From: Streptomyces rhizoryzae
Lineage (GTDB): Bacteria > Actinomycetota > Actinomycetes > Streptomycetales > Streptomycetaceae
Reading direction: 5' to 3'
DNA length: 64,000 nt
NCBI RefSeq assembly: GCF_023155275.1
Contig: NZ_JALMUV010000019.1
Location: 1 to 64,000 of the forward strand
The notes beneath the pieces are model-generated. The model was not told where the DNA came from. It did not search any database and was given only the letters and a program-made list of their open reading frames with translations. Both the position numbers and the translations under genes were made by a program. How positions within the stretch are numbered: position 1 is the first letter of the stretch; every line of letters begins with the position of its first letter. This document shows, one piece after another, positions 40,418 to 49,556 of the stretch.

Positions 40418-41986
40418 ATGCCGGGTGTTCGCGGAGCCCTCGCGGTGCTGGCGGCGGGTGCGCTGGCCGGCGCCCTGGCGGGGGCCCCGGCGGTCCGGGC
40501 GGCCCCGGCGCCCTCCGCCCCCGGCGGACCGGACCTGACCCGCTTCTACGGCCAGCACCCGGCCTGGCAGACCTGCCCGGCGGGCTTCGGCGGCACCGGT
40601 ACGGCCGGCTCCGGGTCCCCGGCCCCGCCCGGCGCCGCGCCGCCGCCCGGCTCCGCGGGCCGGTTCCAGTGCGCCCGGCTGGAGGTGCCGCGCGACTACC
40701 GCCACCCCGACCGCGGCACGCTGCGCGTCCAGCTCGTCCGGCTGCCCGCGACCGGTCCCGGCAAGCGGCTCGGCTCGCTGGTCATCAACCCCGGCGGTCC
40801 CGGCGACTCCGGCGTCGACTACCTGCTCGCCAACAGCGCCACCTTCGCCGGCCTCGGACAGCGCTACGACCTGGTGAGCTTCGATCCGCGCGGCACCGGC
40901 CACACCGACCCGATCAACTGCGGCAAGAGCTTCACCCCGGCCGGCGGCCAGGGCGCCGCCGCGCTCGCCGCGAACCAGCAGCGCATCAACGAGGCGTGCG
41001 GCCGCTACTCCGGCCCCCTGCTGCCCTGGGTCGGCACCCCCGACGCCGCCCGCGACATGGACGTGCTGCGGTCCGCGACCGGCGACCCCAAGCTCAGCTA
41101 CCTGGGCTTCTCGTACGGCACCCGGCTCGGCTCGGTATACGCGCACACCTTCCCCCGCACCACCGGCCGGATGGTCCTGGACAGCGTCGAGGACCCGACC
41201 CGGAACACCTGGCAGACCGCCGTGGACCAGGCGCGCGGCTTCCAGCGGGTGCTGGACGACTTCGCCGCCGACTGCGCGCGCAACGGCTGCCCGCTCAGCG
41301 GCGACACCACCTCCGTGGAGCACCAGCTGACCGCCTGGTACGGGAAGCTGAACGCCCACCCGGCGCGGGCGAACGGCACCGACGTGGACGGCACGACCTA
41401 CGCCTACGCCCTGCGGGAGGCCCTCTACAGCCGGGGCAGCTGGCCCGCGCTGCGGGACGCGCTGGCGCGGCTGCTGTCCGGGGACGCCGGCGGGATCCTC
41501 CAGCTCAGCGGCGGGGGCGGCAGCGCGGCCGGGACCGCGGAGGGCAGCGCCACCGAGGCGATGCCCTCCCAGGACCAGCTGGCCCTGCGGGCGATCAGCT
41601 GCCGGGACACCTCCGAGCGCTACGGCCCCGCCGACTACCCCCGCGCCGTGCGCGAACTCACCGCGGCCTCCCCGCTGTTCGGCCCGGACATCGCCCCCAC
41701 CCTGCTGGACTGCTACCACTGGCCGGTGCCCGGCGACGACACCTCCCGGAACGTGGCCGCCCACGACGCGCCGCCCGCGCTGCTCGTCGCCACCACCGAC
41801 GACCCGGCCACCCCCTACCAGGGCGCCGCCAACATGGCCCGGGCGCTGGGCAATTCCAGCGTGGTGCTGACCTACCACGGCCAGGGGCACGCCGCGTACC
41901 CGTCCGGCGACGTCTGCGTACGGCAGAAGGTGGACGCGTTCCTGCTGGACGGGGTGGCGCCGCCGGGCGGCAGCGGCTGCCGCTGA
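40418..41986 (+). CDS. Secreted S33-family tripeptidyl aminopeptidase-like hydrolase
   Basis: A 522-residue exported alpha/beta hydrolase. A signal peptide spans about 1-29 (GALAGALAGAPAVRAAPA). The oxyanion motif NPGGPGDSG lies near 127, FDPRGTGHTD near 158, the nucleophile GFSYGT holds Ser232, and the late TTDDPATP Asp and GQGHAAYPSGDVC His complete the triad. This is the Streptomyces Tap/SlpD-type plan for extracellular peptide cleavage. TACGCT lies six bases before the ATG with no Shine-Dalgarno, so it is probably leaderless. It is convergent with ku, only five bases apart. Confidence 0.93.
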   Translation: MPGVRGALAVLAAGALAGALAGAPAVRAAPAPSAPGGPDLTRFYGQHPAWQTCPAGFGGTGTAGSGSPAPPGAAPPPGSAGRFQCARLEVPRDYRHPDRGTLRVQLVRLPATGPGKRLGSLVINPGGPGDSGVDYLLANSATFAGLGQRYDLVSFDPRGTGHTDPINCGKSFTPAGGQGAAALAANQQRINEACGRYSGPLLPWVGTPDAARDMDVLRSATGDPKLSYLGFSYGTRLGSVYAHTFPRTTGRMVLDSVEDPTRNTWQTAVDQARGFQRVLDDFAADCARNGCPLSGDTTSVEHQLTAWYGKLNAHPARANGTDVDGTTYAYALREALYSRGSWPALRDALARLLSGDAGGILQLSGGGGSAAGTAEGSATEAMPSQDQLALRAISCRDTSERYGPADYPRAVRELTAASPLFGPDIAPTLLDCYHWPVPGDDTSRNVAAHDAPPALLVATTDDPATPYQGAANMARALGNSSVVLTYHGQGHAAYPSGDVCVRQKVDAFLLDGVAPPGGSGCR

Positions 41987-41991
41987 CCGGG

Positions 41992-43041
41992 TCAGCCGGC
42001 CTTCCGCCCGCGGCCGGCGGTCTTCTTCCCGGCCGCGGCGCCCTTCTTCGCCGACGCCGACCCCGCCGCCTGCCCGCCGGTCCCGGACCCCGCGGTCTTC
42101 CGGGCCGCCGTCTTCCCGCCCGCGGTGGTCTTCCCGCCCGCGGTGGTCTTCCGGGCCGGGGCGGTCCTCGCCGCCGCACGGCCGGACCGCCGGGCACCGC
42201 CGCCCGCGCCCGCGGCCTCCCCGGCCTCCTCGCTGTCCCCGGCCTCCTCCGCCGGTTCGCCGCGGGCCCGCTTCGCGGCCCGCACGCTGTCCTGGAGGGC
42301 CGCCATCAGGTCCATGACCTGCCCCGCCGGCTGCTCCCGGACGGTCTCGAACTCCGGCTCCCGGTCGGCGAGTTTGGCCGCCACGATCTCCTCCAGGGCC
42401 TCCCGGTAGTGATCGTGCACATCCTCCTCGGACAGCTCGCCGAACGAGTCCATCAGCGTCTCGGCGGCCCGCACCTCGTTGGCGGCGACCTTCACCTCGC
42501 GCTCGGGGAGGACCCCGGTCATCGGGCGGATCTGGTGCGGCCACAGCAGCACCTGCATCACCAGCACCCCCTCCACCGGCCGCAGCATGGCCAGCGTCTC
42601 CCGCCCGTGCAGCGCGATCTTCCCCAGCCCCACCCGCTGGTGCCGCTCCATGGCGTCCCGCAGCAGCGCGTACGGCTTGGCCGCCGCCGGGCCGTCCACG
42701 CCCAGGTAGTAGCCCTTGCCCATCTGGAGCGGGTCGATGTCGCCGCCGGCCACGAACGCCAGGATGGTCAGCGTCTTCGCGGTCGGCAGCGGCAGCGCGT
42801 CCAGGTCCTGGTCGCTCAGCGGGACCACCGCGTCGTCCTCGGTGCGGTAGCCGCGCCCGATCTCGTCGGGGGCGACCTCGGTGCCCTCCAGGGAGCACAC
42901 CGGCTGGTTGCGCACCCGCCCGCCGTCCGCGGTGTGGATCCGCACGAAGCTCACCGAGGCGGCGGAGTCCGTGGCGTTGTAGGCGGCGACCGGGATCGTG
43001 ACCAGGCCGAAGCTGATGGAGAACTTCGCGGTGGGGCGCAT
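41992..43041 (-). CDS. ku: Non-homologous end-joining protein Ku
   Basis: A 349-residue Ku homodimer subunit that encircles DNA ends and recruits ligase. MRPTAKFSISFGLVTIPV opens the Ku core (1-260, with QVLLWPHQIRPMTGVLPE). The C-terminal tail (about 265-349) is Lys/Ala/Gly-rich with repeated AGGKT units, as in DNA-binding tails of actinobacterial Ku. The ATG at 43041 has AAGG eight bases upstream; a GTG five codons earlier lacks a site. No ligD adjoins; a LigB-like ligase lies 9 kb away. Confidence 0.95.
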   Translation of the reverse strand: MRPTAKFSISFGLVTIPVAAYNATDSAASVSFVRIHTADGGRVRNQPVCSLEGTEVAPDEIGRGYRTEDDAVVPLSDQDLDALPLPTAKTLTILAFVAGGDIDPLQMGKGYYLGVDGPAAAKPYALLRDAMERHQRVGLGKIALHGRETLAMLRPVEGVLVMQVLLWPHQIRPMTGVLPEREVKVAANEVRAAETLMDSFGELSEEDVHDHYREALEEIVAAKLADREPEFETVREQPAGQVMDLMAALQDSVRAAKRARGEPAEEAGDSEEAGEAAGAGGGARRSGRAAARTAPARKTTAGGKTTAGGKTAARKTAGSGTGGQAAGSASAKKGAAAGKKTAGRGRKAG

Positions 43042-43177
43042 GGGAGCCGCCTTCACGGGTGCGGTGCGGTGCCGCGTCCCATGCTAGGTCCGGCCGCCGG
43101 GGCCCCGCCTGCCGTAGGGGCGCCGGGCCCCGGCCCGCTGGGCCGACCGGGTCATCCGGGCCGGCCCGCCCCGGCGC

Positions 43178-45637
43178 TCAGCCGGTCCAGGTCCACTCCG
43201 CTACCTCCGGCAGGTCCGTGCCGTGCTCCCGGATCCAGTCGTGGTGGCGGGTCCGGGCGTCCGCCATCGCCTGCCGCAGCGCCACCGCCCGGACGCCGAG
43301 TCCGGGCACCCGGTCCACCACGTCCATGACCAGCCGGTAGCGGTCCAGGTCGTTGCGGACGACCATGTCGAAGGGCGTGGTGGTGGTGCCCTCCTCGCGG
43401 TAGCCGCGGACGTGCAGGTTCGGGTGGCCGGTGCGGCGGTAGGCGAGCCGGTGGATCAGCCACGGGTAGCCGTGGTACGCGAAGATCACCGGCTTGTCGC
43501 GGGTGAACAGGGCGTCGTACTCGGCGTCCGGCATCCCGTGCGGATGGGCCTCGGCCGGCAGCAGCCGGGCCATGTCGACGACGTTGACCACCCGCACCGC
43601 CAGCTCCGGCAGATGGCGGCGCAGCAGCTCCGCGGCGGCCAGCGTCTCCTGCGTGGGCACGTCCCCGGCGCACGCCAGCACCACGTCCGGCTCCCGGGTG
43701 CCGTCCTCGGTGCCCGCCCACTCCCAGGCCCCGGCGCCGCGGGCGCAGTGCGCGCGGGCCTGGTCCAGGGTCAGCCAGTCGAAGCACGGCTGCTTGCCGG
43801 CCACGATCACGTTGACGTAGTCGCGGCTGCGCAGCGCGTGGTCGGCCACCGACAGCAGGGTGTTGGTGTCCGGCGGCAGGTAGACCCGGACGACCTCGGG
43901 GCTCTTGTTGAGGACGTGGTCCACGAAGCCGGGGTCCTGGTGCGAGAAGCCGTTGTGGTCCTGGCGCCAGACGTGCGAGGTGAGCAGGTAGTTCAGGGAG
44001 GCGATGGGGCGCCGCCAGGGCAGCCGGCGGGCGGTCCGCAGCCACTTGATGTGCTGGTTGACCATCGAGTCGACGAGGTGCGCGAACGCCTCGTAGCAGG
44101 AGAACAGCCCGTGCCGGCCGGTGAGCAGATAGCCCTCCAGCCAGCCCTGGCACAGGTGCTCGGAGAGCACCTCCAGCACCCGGCCGTCGTGCGCGAGGTG
44201 CTCGTCGGTGGGCAGCGTCGCGGCCTGCCACGCCTTGGCGGTGGCGCCGTAGACCGCGTCCAGCCGGTTCGAGGCGGTCTCGTCGGGGCCGACGAGGCGG
44301 AAGTCGCGGCGCTCGGCGGTGGCCGACATGACGTCGGCGAGCAGCCCGCCGAGCACCCGGGTCGGCTCGTGCGCGGCGGCGCCGGGCCGGGCGACGTCCA
44401 CCGTGTGCCGCTCCAGCGGCGGCAGCGGGAGCTCCCGCAGCAGCAGCCCGCCGTTGGCGTGCGGTGTGGCGCCCAGCCGGCGCCGGCCGCGGGGCACGCA
44501 CGCCAGCACCTCCGGACGCGGCCGCCCGGCCTCGTCGAACAGCTCCTCGGGACGGTACGAGCGCAGCCACCGCTCCAGCTGGTGCCGGTGGTCGGCGTGG
44601 TCCCGCACGCCGGACAGCGGCACCTGGTGGGCGCGCCAGGTGCCCTCCACGGGCTGCCCGTCGACCTCGTGCGGCCCGGTCCAGCCCTTGGGGGTGCGCA
44701 GCACGATCGCCGGCCAGTGCGCGCGGGTGCGGTCGCCCTCGACGCGGGCCCGCCGCTGGATGGCCGCGATCCGGTCCAGCGCCCGGTCCATGGCGGCGGC
44801 GAACGCCTGGTGGACCTCGGCCGGGTCGTCGCCGGTGACGTGCAGCGGCTCGTGGCCGGAGCCGCGCAGCAGCGCGTCCAGCTGGTCCTCGGGCATCCGG
44901 GCCGGCACCGTCGGGTTGGCGATCTTGTAGCCGTTGAGGTGCAGGATCGGCAGCACCGCGCCGTCGTGCACCGGATCGAGGAAGGTGGTGCCGTGCCAGG
45001 ACGCGGCCAGCGGCCCGGTCTCCGCCTCGCCGTCGCCGATCACGCAGGCGACCAGCAGCTCCGGGTTGTCGAAGGCCGCCCCGTAGGCGTGCGCGAGGGA
45101 GTAGCCCAGCTCCCCGCCCTCGTGGATCGAGCCCGGGGTCTCCGGCGCGATGTGGCTGGGCACGCCGCCGGGGAACGAGAACTGCCGGAACAGCCGCGCC
45201 ATCCCGGCCCGGTCCCGGGTGACGTCCGGGTACGTCTCGGTGTAGGTGCCCTCCAGCCAGGAGTTGGCCAGCACCGCGGGCCCGCCGTGGCCCGGCCCCC
45301 ACACGCACAGCGCGTCCAGGTCCCGGGCCTTGATGACCCGGTTGAGGTGGGTGTGCACGAGGTTCAGGCCGGGGGAGGTGCCCCAGTGGCCCAGCAGCCG
45401 GGGCTTGATGTGCTCGGGCCGCAGCGGCTCCTCCAGGAGCGGGTTGGCCATCAGGTAGATCTGCCCGGCGGACAGGTAGTTGGCGGCCCGCCAGTGCGCG
45501 TCGAGGGCGCGCAGCTCCGCGTCGTCCAGCGGGGCCGCGGCCTGCGACGCGCCCGCCGCCGTGGGGGGCGGCGCGGTCCGGACCGCCGCCCCGGCCCCCG
45601 TCTGTGTCCCGGTCTCCGTCTTCCGCACCTCGCTCAT
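43178..45637 (-). CDS. xfp: Xylulose-5-phosphate/fructose-6-phosphate phosphoketolase
   Basis: An 819-residue thiamine-diphosphate enzyme that splits xylulose 5-phosphate or fructose 6-phosphate to acetyl phosphate. Family motifs include NYLSAGQIYLM (about 54), WGPGHGGPAVLANSWLEG, GGELGYSLAHAYGAAFDNP, the cofactor-binding VIGDGEAETGPLA, and DHNGFSHQDPGF (about 545). A 35-residue Ala/Thr-rich leader precedes the core. The ATG overlaps the stop of the upstream F420-type oxidoreductase (ATGA), so the two are translationally coupled. Confidence 0.96.
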   Translation of the reverse strand: MSEVRKTETGTQTGAGAAVRTAPPPTAAGASQAAAPLDDAELRALDAHWRAANYLSAGQIYLMANPLLEEPLRPEHIKPRLLGHWGTSPGLNLVHTHLNRVIKARDLDALCVWGPGHGGPAVLANSWLEGTYTETYPDVTRDRAGMARLFRQFSFPGGVPSHIAPETPGSIHEGGELGYSLAHAYGAAFDNPELLVACVIGDGEAETGPLAASWHGTTFLDPVHDGAVLPILHLNGYKIANPTVPARMPEDQLDALLRGSGHEPLHVTGDDPAEVHQAFAAAMDRALDRIAAIQRRARVEGDRTRAHWPAIVLRTPKGWTGPHEVDGQPVEGTWRAHQVPLSGVRDHADHRHQLERWLRSYRPEELFDEAGRPRPEVLACVPRGRRRLGATPHANGGLLLRELPLPPLERHTVDVARPGAAAHEPTRVLGGLLADVMSATAERRDFRLVGPDETASNRLDAVYGATAKAWQAATLPTDEHLAHDGRVLEVLSEHLCQGWLEGYLLTGRHGLFSCYEAFAHLVDSMVNQHIKWLRTARRLPWRRPIASLNYLLTSHVWRQDHNGFSHQDPGFVDHVLNKSPEVVRVYLPPDTNTLLSVADHALRSRDYVNVIVAGKQPCFDWLTLDQARAHCARGAGAWEWAGTEDGTREPDVVLACAGDVPTQETLAAAELLRRHLPELAVRVVNVVDMARLLPAEAHPHGMPDAEYDALFTRDKPVIFAYHGYPWLIHRLAYRRTGHPNLHVRGYREEGTTTTPFDMVVRNDLDRYRLVMDVVDRVPGLGVRAVALRQAMADARTRHHDWIREHGTDLPEVAEWTWTG

Positions 45638-46608
45638 CGGCTCCCCAGCTCGCGCAGCGCCGGCAGCAGCTTGGCCTCCGCCCACTCCAGGAACGGTTCC
45701 TGGTGGCCGCCGCCGATCTGGACCAGTGCCACCTCGGTGAATCCGGCGTCCACGTAGGGCCGTACCGCCTCCACGAACCGCTCGACGTCGTCGCCGCACG
45801 GGATGGCCTCCGCGACGTCCTCCGGCCGCACGGTCTGCGTCGCGGTGGCGAACGCCGCGGTCCCCGGCAGTTCGGAGTTGACCGCCCAGCCGCCCAGCGC
45901 CCACCGGAACTGGTCGTGCGCCCGGGCGACGGCCGCCTTCCGGTCGGGGTCGTAGCAGACCGGCAGCTGGCCCACCCGGGGCTTGCCGGACCCGCCGTGG
46001 CGGTCGAAGGCGGTCAGCAGCTCCGCCTTGGGCTCGGTGGCGATCACCAGGTCGGCCAGGCGCCCGGCCAGCTCGCAGGACCGGTCGCCGGAGACCGCGA
46101 CGCCGATCGGCGGCGGCTCGTCGGGCAGGTCCCACAGCTTGGCCGCGGCCACCTCGTAGTACGGGCCGCGGTGGGTGACCTCGCCGCCGGCGAACAGCGC
46201 CCGGATGATCTCGATGGCCTCCGCCAGCTTCGCCAGCCGCACCGAGGCGCGCGGCCAGCCGCCGCCCACCACGTGCTCGTTGAGGTTCTCGCCCGACCCC
46301 AGGCCGAGCCGGAACCGCCCGCCGGACAGCAGTTGCAGGGTCGCCGCCTTCTGGGCGACCACGGCGGGGTGGTAGCGGGTGGTCGGGCAGGTCACGTACG
46401 TCATCAGCGGGATCCGCTCGGTGGCCTGCGCCGCGGCGCCCAGCACGCTCCAGGCGTACGGGGCGTGGCCCTGGGAGGCCAGCCACGGGAAGTAGTGGTC
46501 GGAGGTCACCGAGAAGTCGAACCCGGCGCGCTCGGCGCCCACCACGTGGCCGACGAGCTCCCGGGGGCCTGCCTGCTCGGTCATCATCGTGTATCCGATG
46601 CGCACCAT
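45634..46608 (-). CDS. F420-dependent LLM-class oxidoreductase (TIGR03557-like)
   Basis: A 324-residue TIM-barrel protein of the luciferase-like family. MVRIGYTMMTEQAGPRELV, SDHYFPWLASQGHAPYAWS, TCPTTRYHPAVVAQKAAT and LGLGSGENLNEHVVGGGWP all resemble the F420-dependent glucose-6-phosphate dehydrogenase-related group. The cofactor is probably F420; the substrate is uncertain. GAGGGG is close to the ATG. The overlap with phosphoketolase suggests a link to sugar-phosphate metabolism or redox balancing. Confidence 0.9.
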   Translation of the reverse strand: MVRIGYTMMTEQAGPRELVGHVVGAERAGFDFSVTSDHYFPWLASQGHAPYAWSVLGAAAQATERIPLMTYVTCPTTRYHPAVVAQKAATLQLLSGGRFRLGLGSGENLNEHVVGGGWPRASVRLAKLAEAIEIIRALFAGGEVTHRGPYYEVAAAKLWDLPDEPPPIGVAVSGDRSCELAGRLADLVIATEPKAELLTAFDRHGGSGKPRVGQLPVCYDPDRKAAVARAHDQFRWALGGWAVNSELPGTAAFATATQTVRPEDVAEAIPCGDDVERFVEAVRPYVDAGFTEVALVQIGGGHQEPFLEWAEAKLLPALRELGSR

Positions 46609-46682
46609 GGAGCCCCTCACCTGTGCTTGTGATGTGCGTGGTTGCCGGCCGTCCGCCCGCCGCGGCCCGGGCGGCGGCCCGG

Positions 46683-46919
46683 TCAGCTCTCGCGCCGTTC
46701 GGCGGCCGGCGGGACGGCCGGGGCGGTCGCGAGGTAGTGCTCCGCCTCGATGATCGCCTCGTGCACGGTGCGCCGGCCCATCAGGACGCACAGCGTGTAC
46801 GCGAGGTCCTCCAGCCGGCGCCGGGCGGCCGGATCGTGCGGGTCGGCGAGCACGACCCGCTCCCAGACGCGGTAGCGCCGCAGCAGCGCGGCGAGCTCGG
46901 ACTTGTCCGGCAGCAGCAT
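46683..46919 (-). CDS. DUF5133-type small protein
   Basis: A 78-residue protein (MLLPDKSELAALLRRYRVWE, then VLADPHDPAARRRLEDLAYTLC and VLMGRRTVHEAI) matching a Streptomyces-restricted helical family of unknown function, sometimes found next to regulators. GGAGAG lies five bases before the ATG. It lies just upstream of the F420 oxidoreductase gene on the same strand. Confidence 0.85.
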   Translation of the reverse strand: MLLPDKSELAALLRRYRVWERVVLADPHDPAARRRLEDLAYTLCVLMGRRTVHEAIIEAEHYLATAPAVPPAAERRES

Positions 46920-47071
46920 GCCGTCTCTCCCGACATCGGCCCGGCGTGCCGGGCGGGCCGGCCGGCACGTCCGCGACGCGCCCGAACCGGAATCGCTTTC
47001 ACCTTGCGCCGGGGGTGGCGCCGCTGCAACCGGACGGTCCGCGGGGCCGGGGGCGGCGGCACCGGCCCGGC

Positions 47072-47269
47072 TCAGTCCGGTGGCTCGGGCGCCGGGTGGT
47101 CGCCCGGCCGGGCGCCCGGCGGCTCCTCGGGCACGGGGTCCGGGCCGGGCTCGGCCGCGGGCTCCTCCACCGGCTCCGCACCGGGCTCCGGCGTCCCCGG
47201 GTCGCGGGGTACCGGTCGCGGGTCCCTGGGCGCGGGCCCCGTTCCGTGGTCCGTCGTACCGCTGGTCAT
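47072..47269 (-). CDS. Small acidic Pro/Glu-rich protein (65 aa)
   Basis: A 65-residue protein, MTSGTTDHGTGPAPRDPRPV followed by repeated EPxxEP and PEEPP units, with no hydrophobic core, so it is intrinsically disordered. A strong GGAGGGAGGG site eight bases before the ATG supports translation. Function unknown. Confidence 0.6.
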   Translation of the reverse strand: MTSGTTDHGTGPAPRDPRPVPRDPGTPEPGAEPVEEPAAEPGPDPVPEEPPGARPGDHPAPEPPD

Positions 47270-47376
47270 GGCGGTGGCCCTCCCTCCTGGGTGGTTCCAT
47301 CCTGCGCCGTTCCGCTGATCGCCGCCTGCCCGCCGCCCTTCCGGGCAAACCCCGCCCTCCGGCCCCTCGCCGCTGA

Positions 47377-47382
47377 TATGTT
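47377..47382 (+). promoter_or_regulatory. -10 hexamer of a leaderless promoter (TATGTT)
   Basis: TATGTT ends six bases before the methyltransferase ATG at 47389, with no ribosome-binding site and no clear -35. Confidence 0.55.
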
Positions 47383-47388
47383 CACGTC

Positions 47389-48168
47389 ATGAACGCACGT
47401 GCACGGGACGGCAGCGCCGGCGATGTGGACTACGGGACCGTCGGCGGCGGGTACGGCGACCACCGCCGCCCCGACCCCCGGATCGGCGCCCGGATCCACG
47501 CAGCCCTCGGCGCCGCCCGTACGGTCGTGAACGTCGGCGCGGGCGCCGGGTCGTACGAGGAGGGCCCCTGGGAGGTCACCCCCGTCGAGCCGTCCGCCGC
47601 GATGCGCGCCCAGCGGCCGGCCCACCTGGCCCCCGCGGTGGACGCGGTCGCCGAGCAACTCCCCTTCCCCGACGCCGCGTTCGACGCCGCGCTGACCACC
47701 TTCAGCGTCCACCAGTGGAGCGACCCGGCGGCCGGCCTGCGCGAGCTGCGCCGGGTGGCGCGCGGCCCGGTGGTGGTGCTGACCTGCGACCCGGACCGGG
47801 TGCGGGACTTCTGGCTGTACGACTACTGCCCGGAGGTCCTGGACACCGAGGCGCGCCGCTACCCCGCGCTCGGCGACCTGGTGTCCGCCCTGGGCGGCAC
47901 GGTCACCGTGGCGCCGGTGCCGGTCCCGTTCGACTGCACCGACGGCTTCAACGAGGCGTACTACGGGCGGCCCGAGCGCCTGCTCGACCCGGCGGCGCGC
48001 CAGGCGTGCTCGGCGTGGAGTTTCGTGGCCGCGCCGGTCCGGGAGCGCTTCGCCGCCGCCCTGCGCCGCGACCTGGCCGACGGCACCTGGGACGCCCGGT
48101 ACGGCGCACTGCGCCAACAGCCCGCCCTGGAAGGGTCGTTGGTGCTGCTCACGGCGCTCCCGGGCTGA
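47389..48168 (+). CDS. Class I SAM-dependent methyltransferase
   Basis: A 259-residue Rossmann methyltransferase with VVNVGAGAGSYE (motif I, about 46-57), VEPSAAMRAQRP (motif post I), LPFPDAAFDAALTTFSVHQW (about 90-109) and GLRELRRVARGPVVVLT. It resembles UbiE/ArsM-like small-molecule methyltransferases; the substrate cannot be read. The start is leaderless-type. Confidence 0.88.
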   Translation: MNARARDGSAGDVDYGTVGGGYGDHRRPDPRIGARIHAALGAARTVVNVGAGAGSYEEGPWEVTPVEPSAAMRAQRPAHLAPAVDAVAEQLPFPDAAFDAALTTFSVHQWSDPAAGLRELRRVARGPVVVLTCDPDRVRDFWLYDYCPEVLDTEARRYPALGDLVSALGGTVTVAPVPVPFDCTDGFNEAYYGRPERLLDPAARQACSAWSFVAAPVRERFAAALRRDLADGTWDARYGALRQQPALEGSLVLLTALPG

Positions 48169-48271
48169 CCGGTCCGGGGCCGCGCCGGGCACCGATCGCG
48201 CTTTGCGGGTGACTGTGCTCCTCTGGTAGCGAGACGGTCCGCGGACCGAGGAGCACGAGGAGCGCCGCGCC

Positions 48272-49435
48272 ATGCCGCCCACCACGTTCCGCATCGCGAT
48301 CATCGGGGCCGGCCCCGGCGGACTGCTCTGCGCCCGGATCCTCCAGCGGTACGGGGTGCCGGTCACCGTCTGGGAACGCGACCTCGGCCCGGTGGGCCCG
48401 GCGCCCGGCGGCTCCCTGGAGCTGCGGGCCACGGGCGGGCGGGCGCTGCGCGCGGCCGGGCTGGCGGACGCGTTCCGGGCCGCCTCCTGGCCCGCCGGAC
48501 CGGAGACCCGGCTGCTCGCCCCCACCGGCGAGGTGCTGCGCGAGGAGGCCGCCGGCCCCGGGGCGGCCGAGCGCCGCGGCATCGGCCGGCGGGAGCTGCG
48601 CCGGCTGCTGCTGGCCGCGCTCGCGCCCGGCACCGTCCGCTGGGGCGCCTACCTGCGGACCCTGCACCCGCGCGGCGGCGGCCGCCACCAGGCGGTCTTC
48701 GACGACGGCCGGAGCGCCGCCTTCGACCTGGTCATCGGCGCCGACGGGACGTGGTCCCGGGTGCGCCCGCTGCTCTCCGACGCCACCCCGCACCACTCCG
48801 GGGTGTCCTACGCCGAGACCGCCCTGGACGACGTGGACACCCGCCACCCCGGCGCCGCCGAGCTCGTCGGCCGCGGCACCCTGCTCGCGCTGTCCGGCCG
48901 CGAGGGCCTGCTCGCCCGGCGGGAGGCCGGCGGCCGGATCGGGGTGTACGCGGCGCTGCGCGGCTCGCAGGACTGGGCGCGCGAGGCCGGGGTGTCCCTC
49001 GCGGACACCGAGGCGGTCCGGGCCGTCCTGCTGGCCCGGTTCACCGGCTGGGACGAGCGGCTGCGGGCGCTGCTCCGGGACGGCGACCAGCCGTTCGCCG
49101 ACCGCCCGCTGTTCGCCCTGCCGGTGCCGCACACCTGGCCGCACACCCCGGGCCTGACGCTGCTCGGCGACGCCGCCCACCTGATGACGCCGTTCTCCGG
49201 GCCGGGCGCCGACCTCGCGCTGTACGACGGCTGGGAACTGGCCCGGCACCTCGCCGAGGCGCACACCTGGCAGACCGACCCCGACGAGGCCGTCCGCGCG
49301 TACGAGGCGGCGCTGTTCCCCCGCTCGGCCGCGGCCGCCGGGACGGCCGCCCGCGACCTGGCCGCCGCCTTCGCCCAGGACGCCCCGCGCCCGGCCCGCC
49401 GCCGGCTCCGCCGGCCGCACCCGCACGGCCGCTGA
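48272..49435 (+). CDS. FAD-dependent monooxygenase, TetX-like
   Basis: A 387-residue class A flavin monooxygenase. The Rossmann motif IAIIGAGPGGLLCARIL (about 8-24), the DG motif LVIGADGTWSRVRPLL (about 150-165), and the GD motif LTLLGDAAHLMTPFSGPGAD (about 295-314) are clear. The C-terminus resembles tetracycline-degrading TetX-type enzymes, but many Streptomyces members act on other aromatic substrates. GAGGAG lies about 10 bases before the ATG. It lies 103 bases downstream of the methyltransferase. Confidence 0.87.
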   Translation: MPPTTFRIAIIGAGPGGLLCARILQRYGVPVTVWERDLGPVGPAPGGSLELRATGGRALRAAGLADAFRAASWPAGPETRLLAPTGEVLREEAAGPGAAERRGIGRRELRRLLLAALAPGTVRWGAYLRTLHPRGGGRHQAVFDDGRSAAFDLVIGADGTWSRVRPLLSDATPHHSGVSYAETALDDVDTRHPGAAELVGRGTLLALSGREGLLARREAGGRIGVYAALRGSQDWAREAGVSLADTEAVRAVLLARFTGWDERLRALLRDGDQPFADRPLFALPVPHTWPHTPGLTLLGDAAHLMTPFSGPGADLALYDGWELARHLAEAHTWQTDPDEAVRAYEAALFPRSAAAAGTAARDLAAAFAQDAPRPARRRLRRPHPHGR

Positions 49436-49556
49436 GCCGGTCCGGCGCCGGGTTGCGGGCCCGCACCGCCCGTCGGACGATCGGCAGCGGAACAGGCCCG
49501 GCGCCGCGCGGCCCGCGCGGGGCCGCCCGGCCGCGGCGCCAAGGACGGAGCAGCGC

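Noticed and set aside
40096..43329. A 1077-codon plus-strand frame
   Set aside because: Beyond about 40300 it is an artefact over the peptidase and the antisense of ku; only a short N-terminal fragment is noted.
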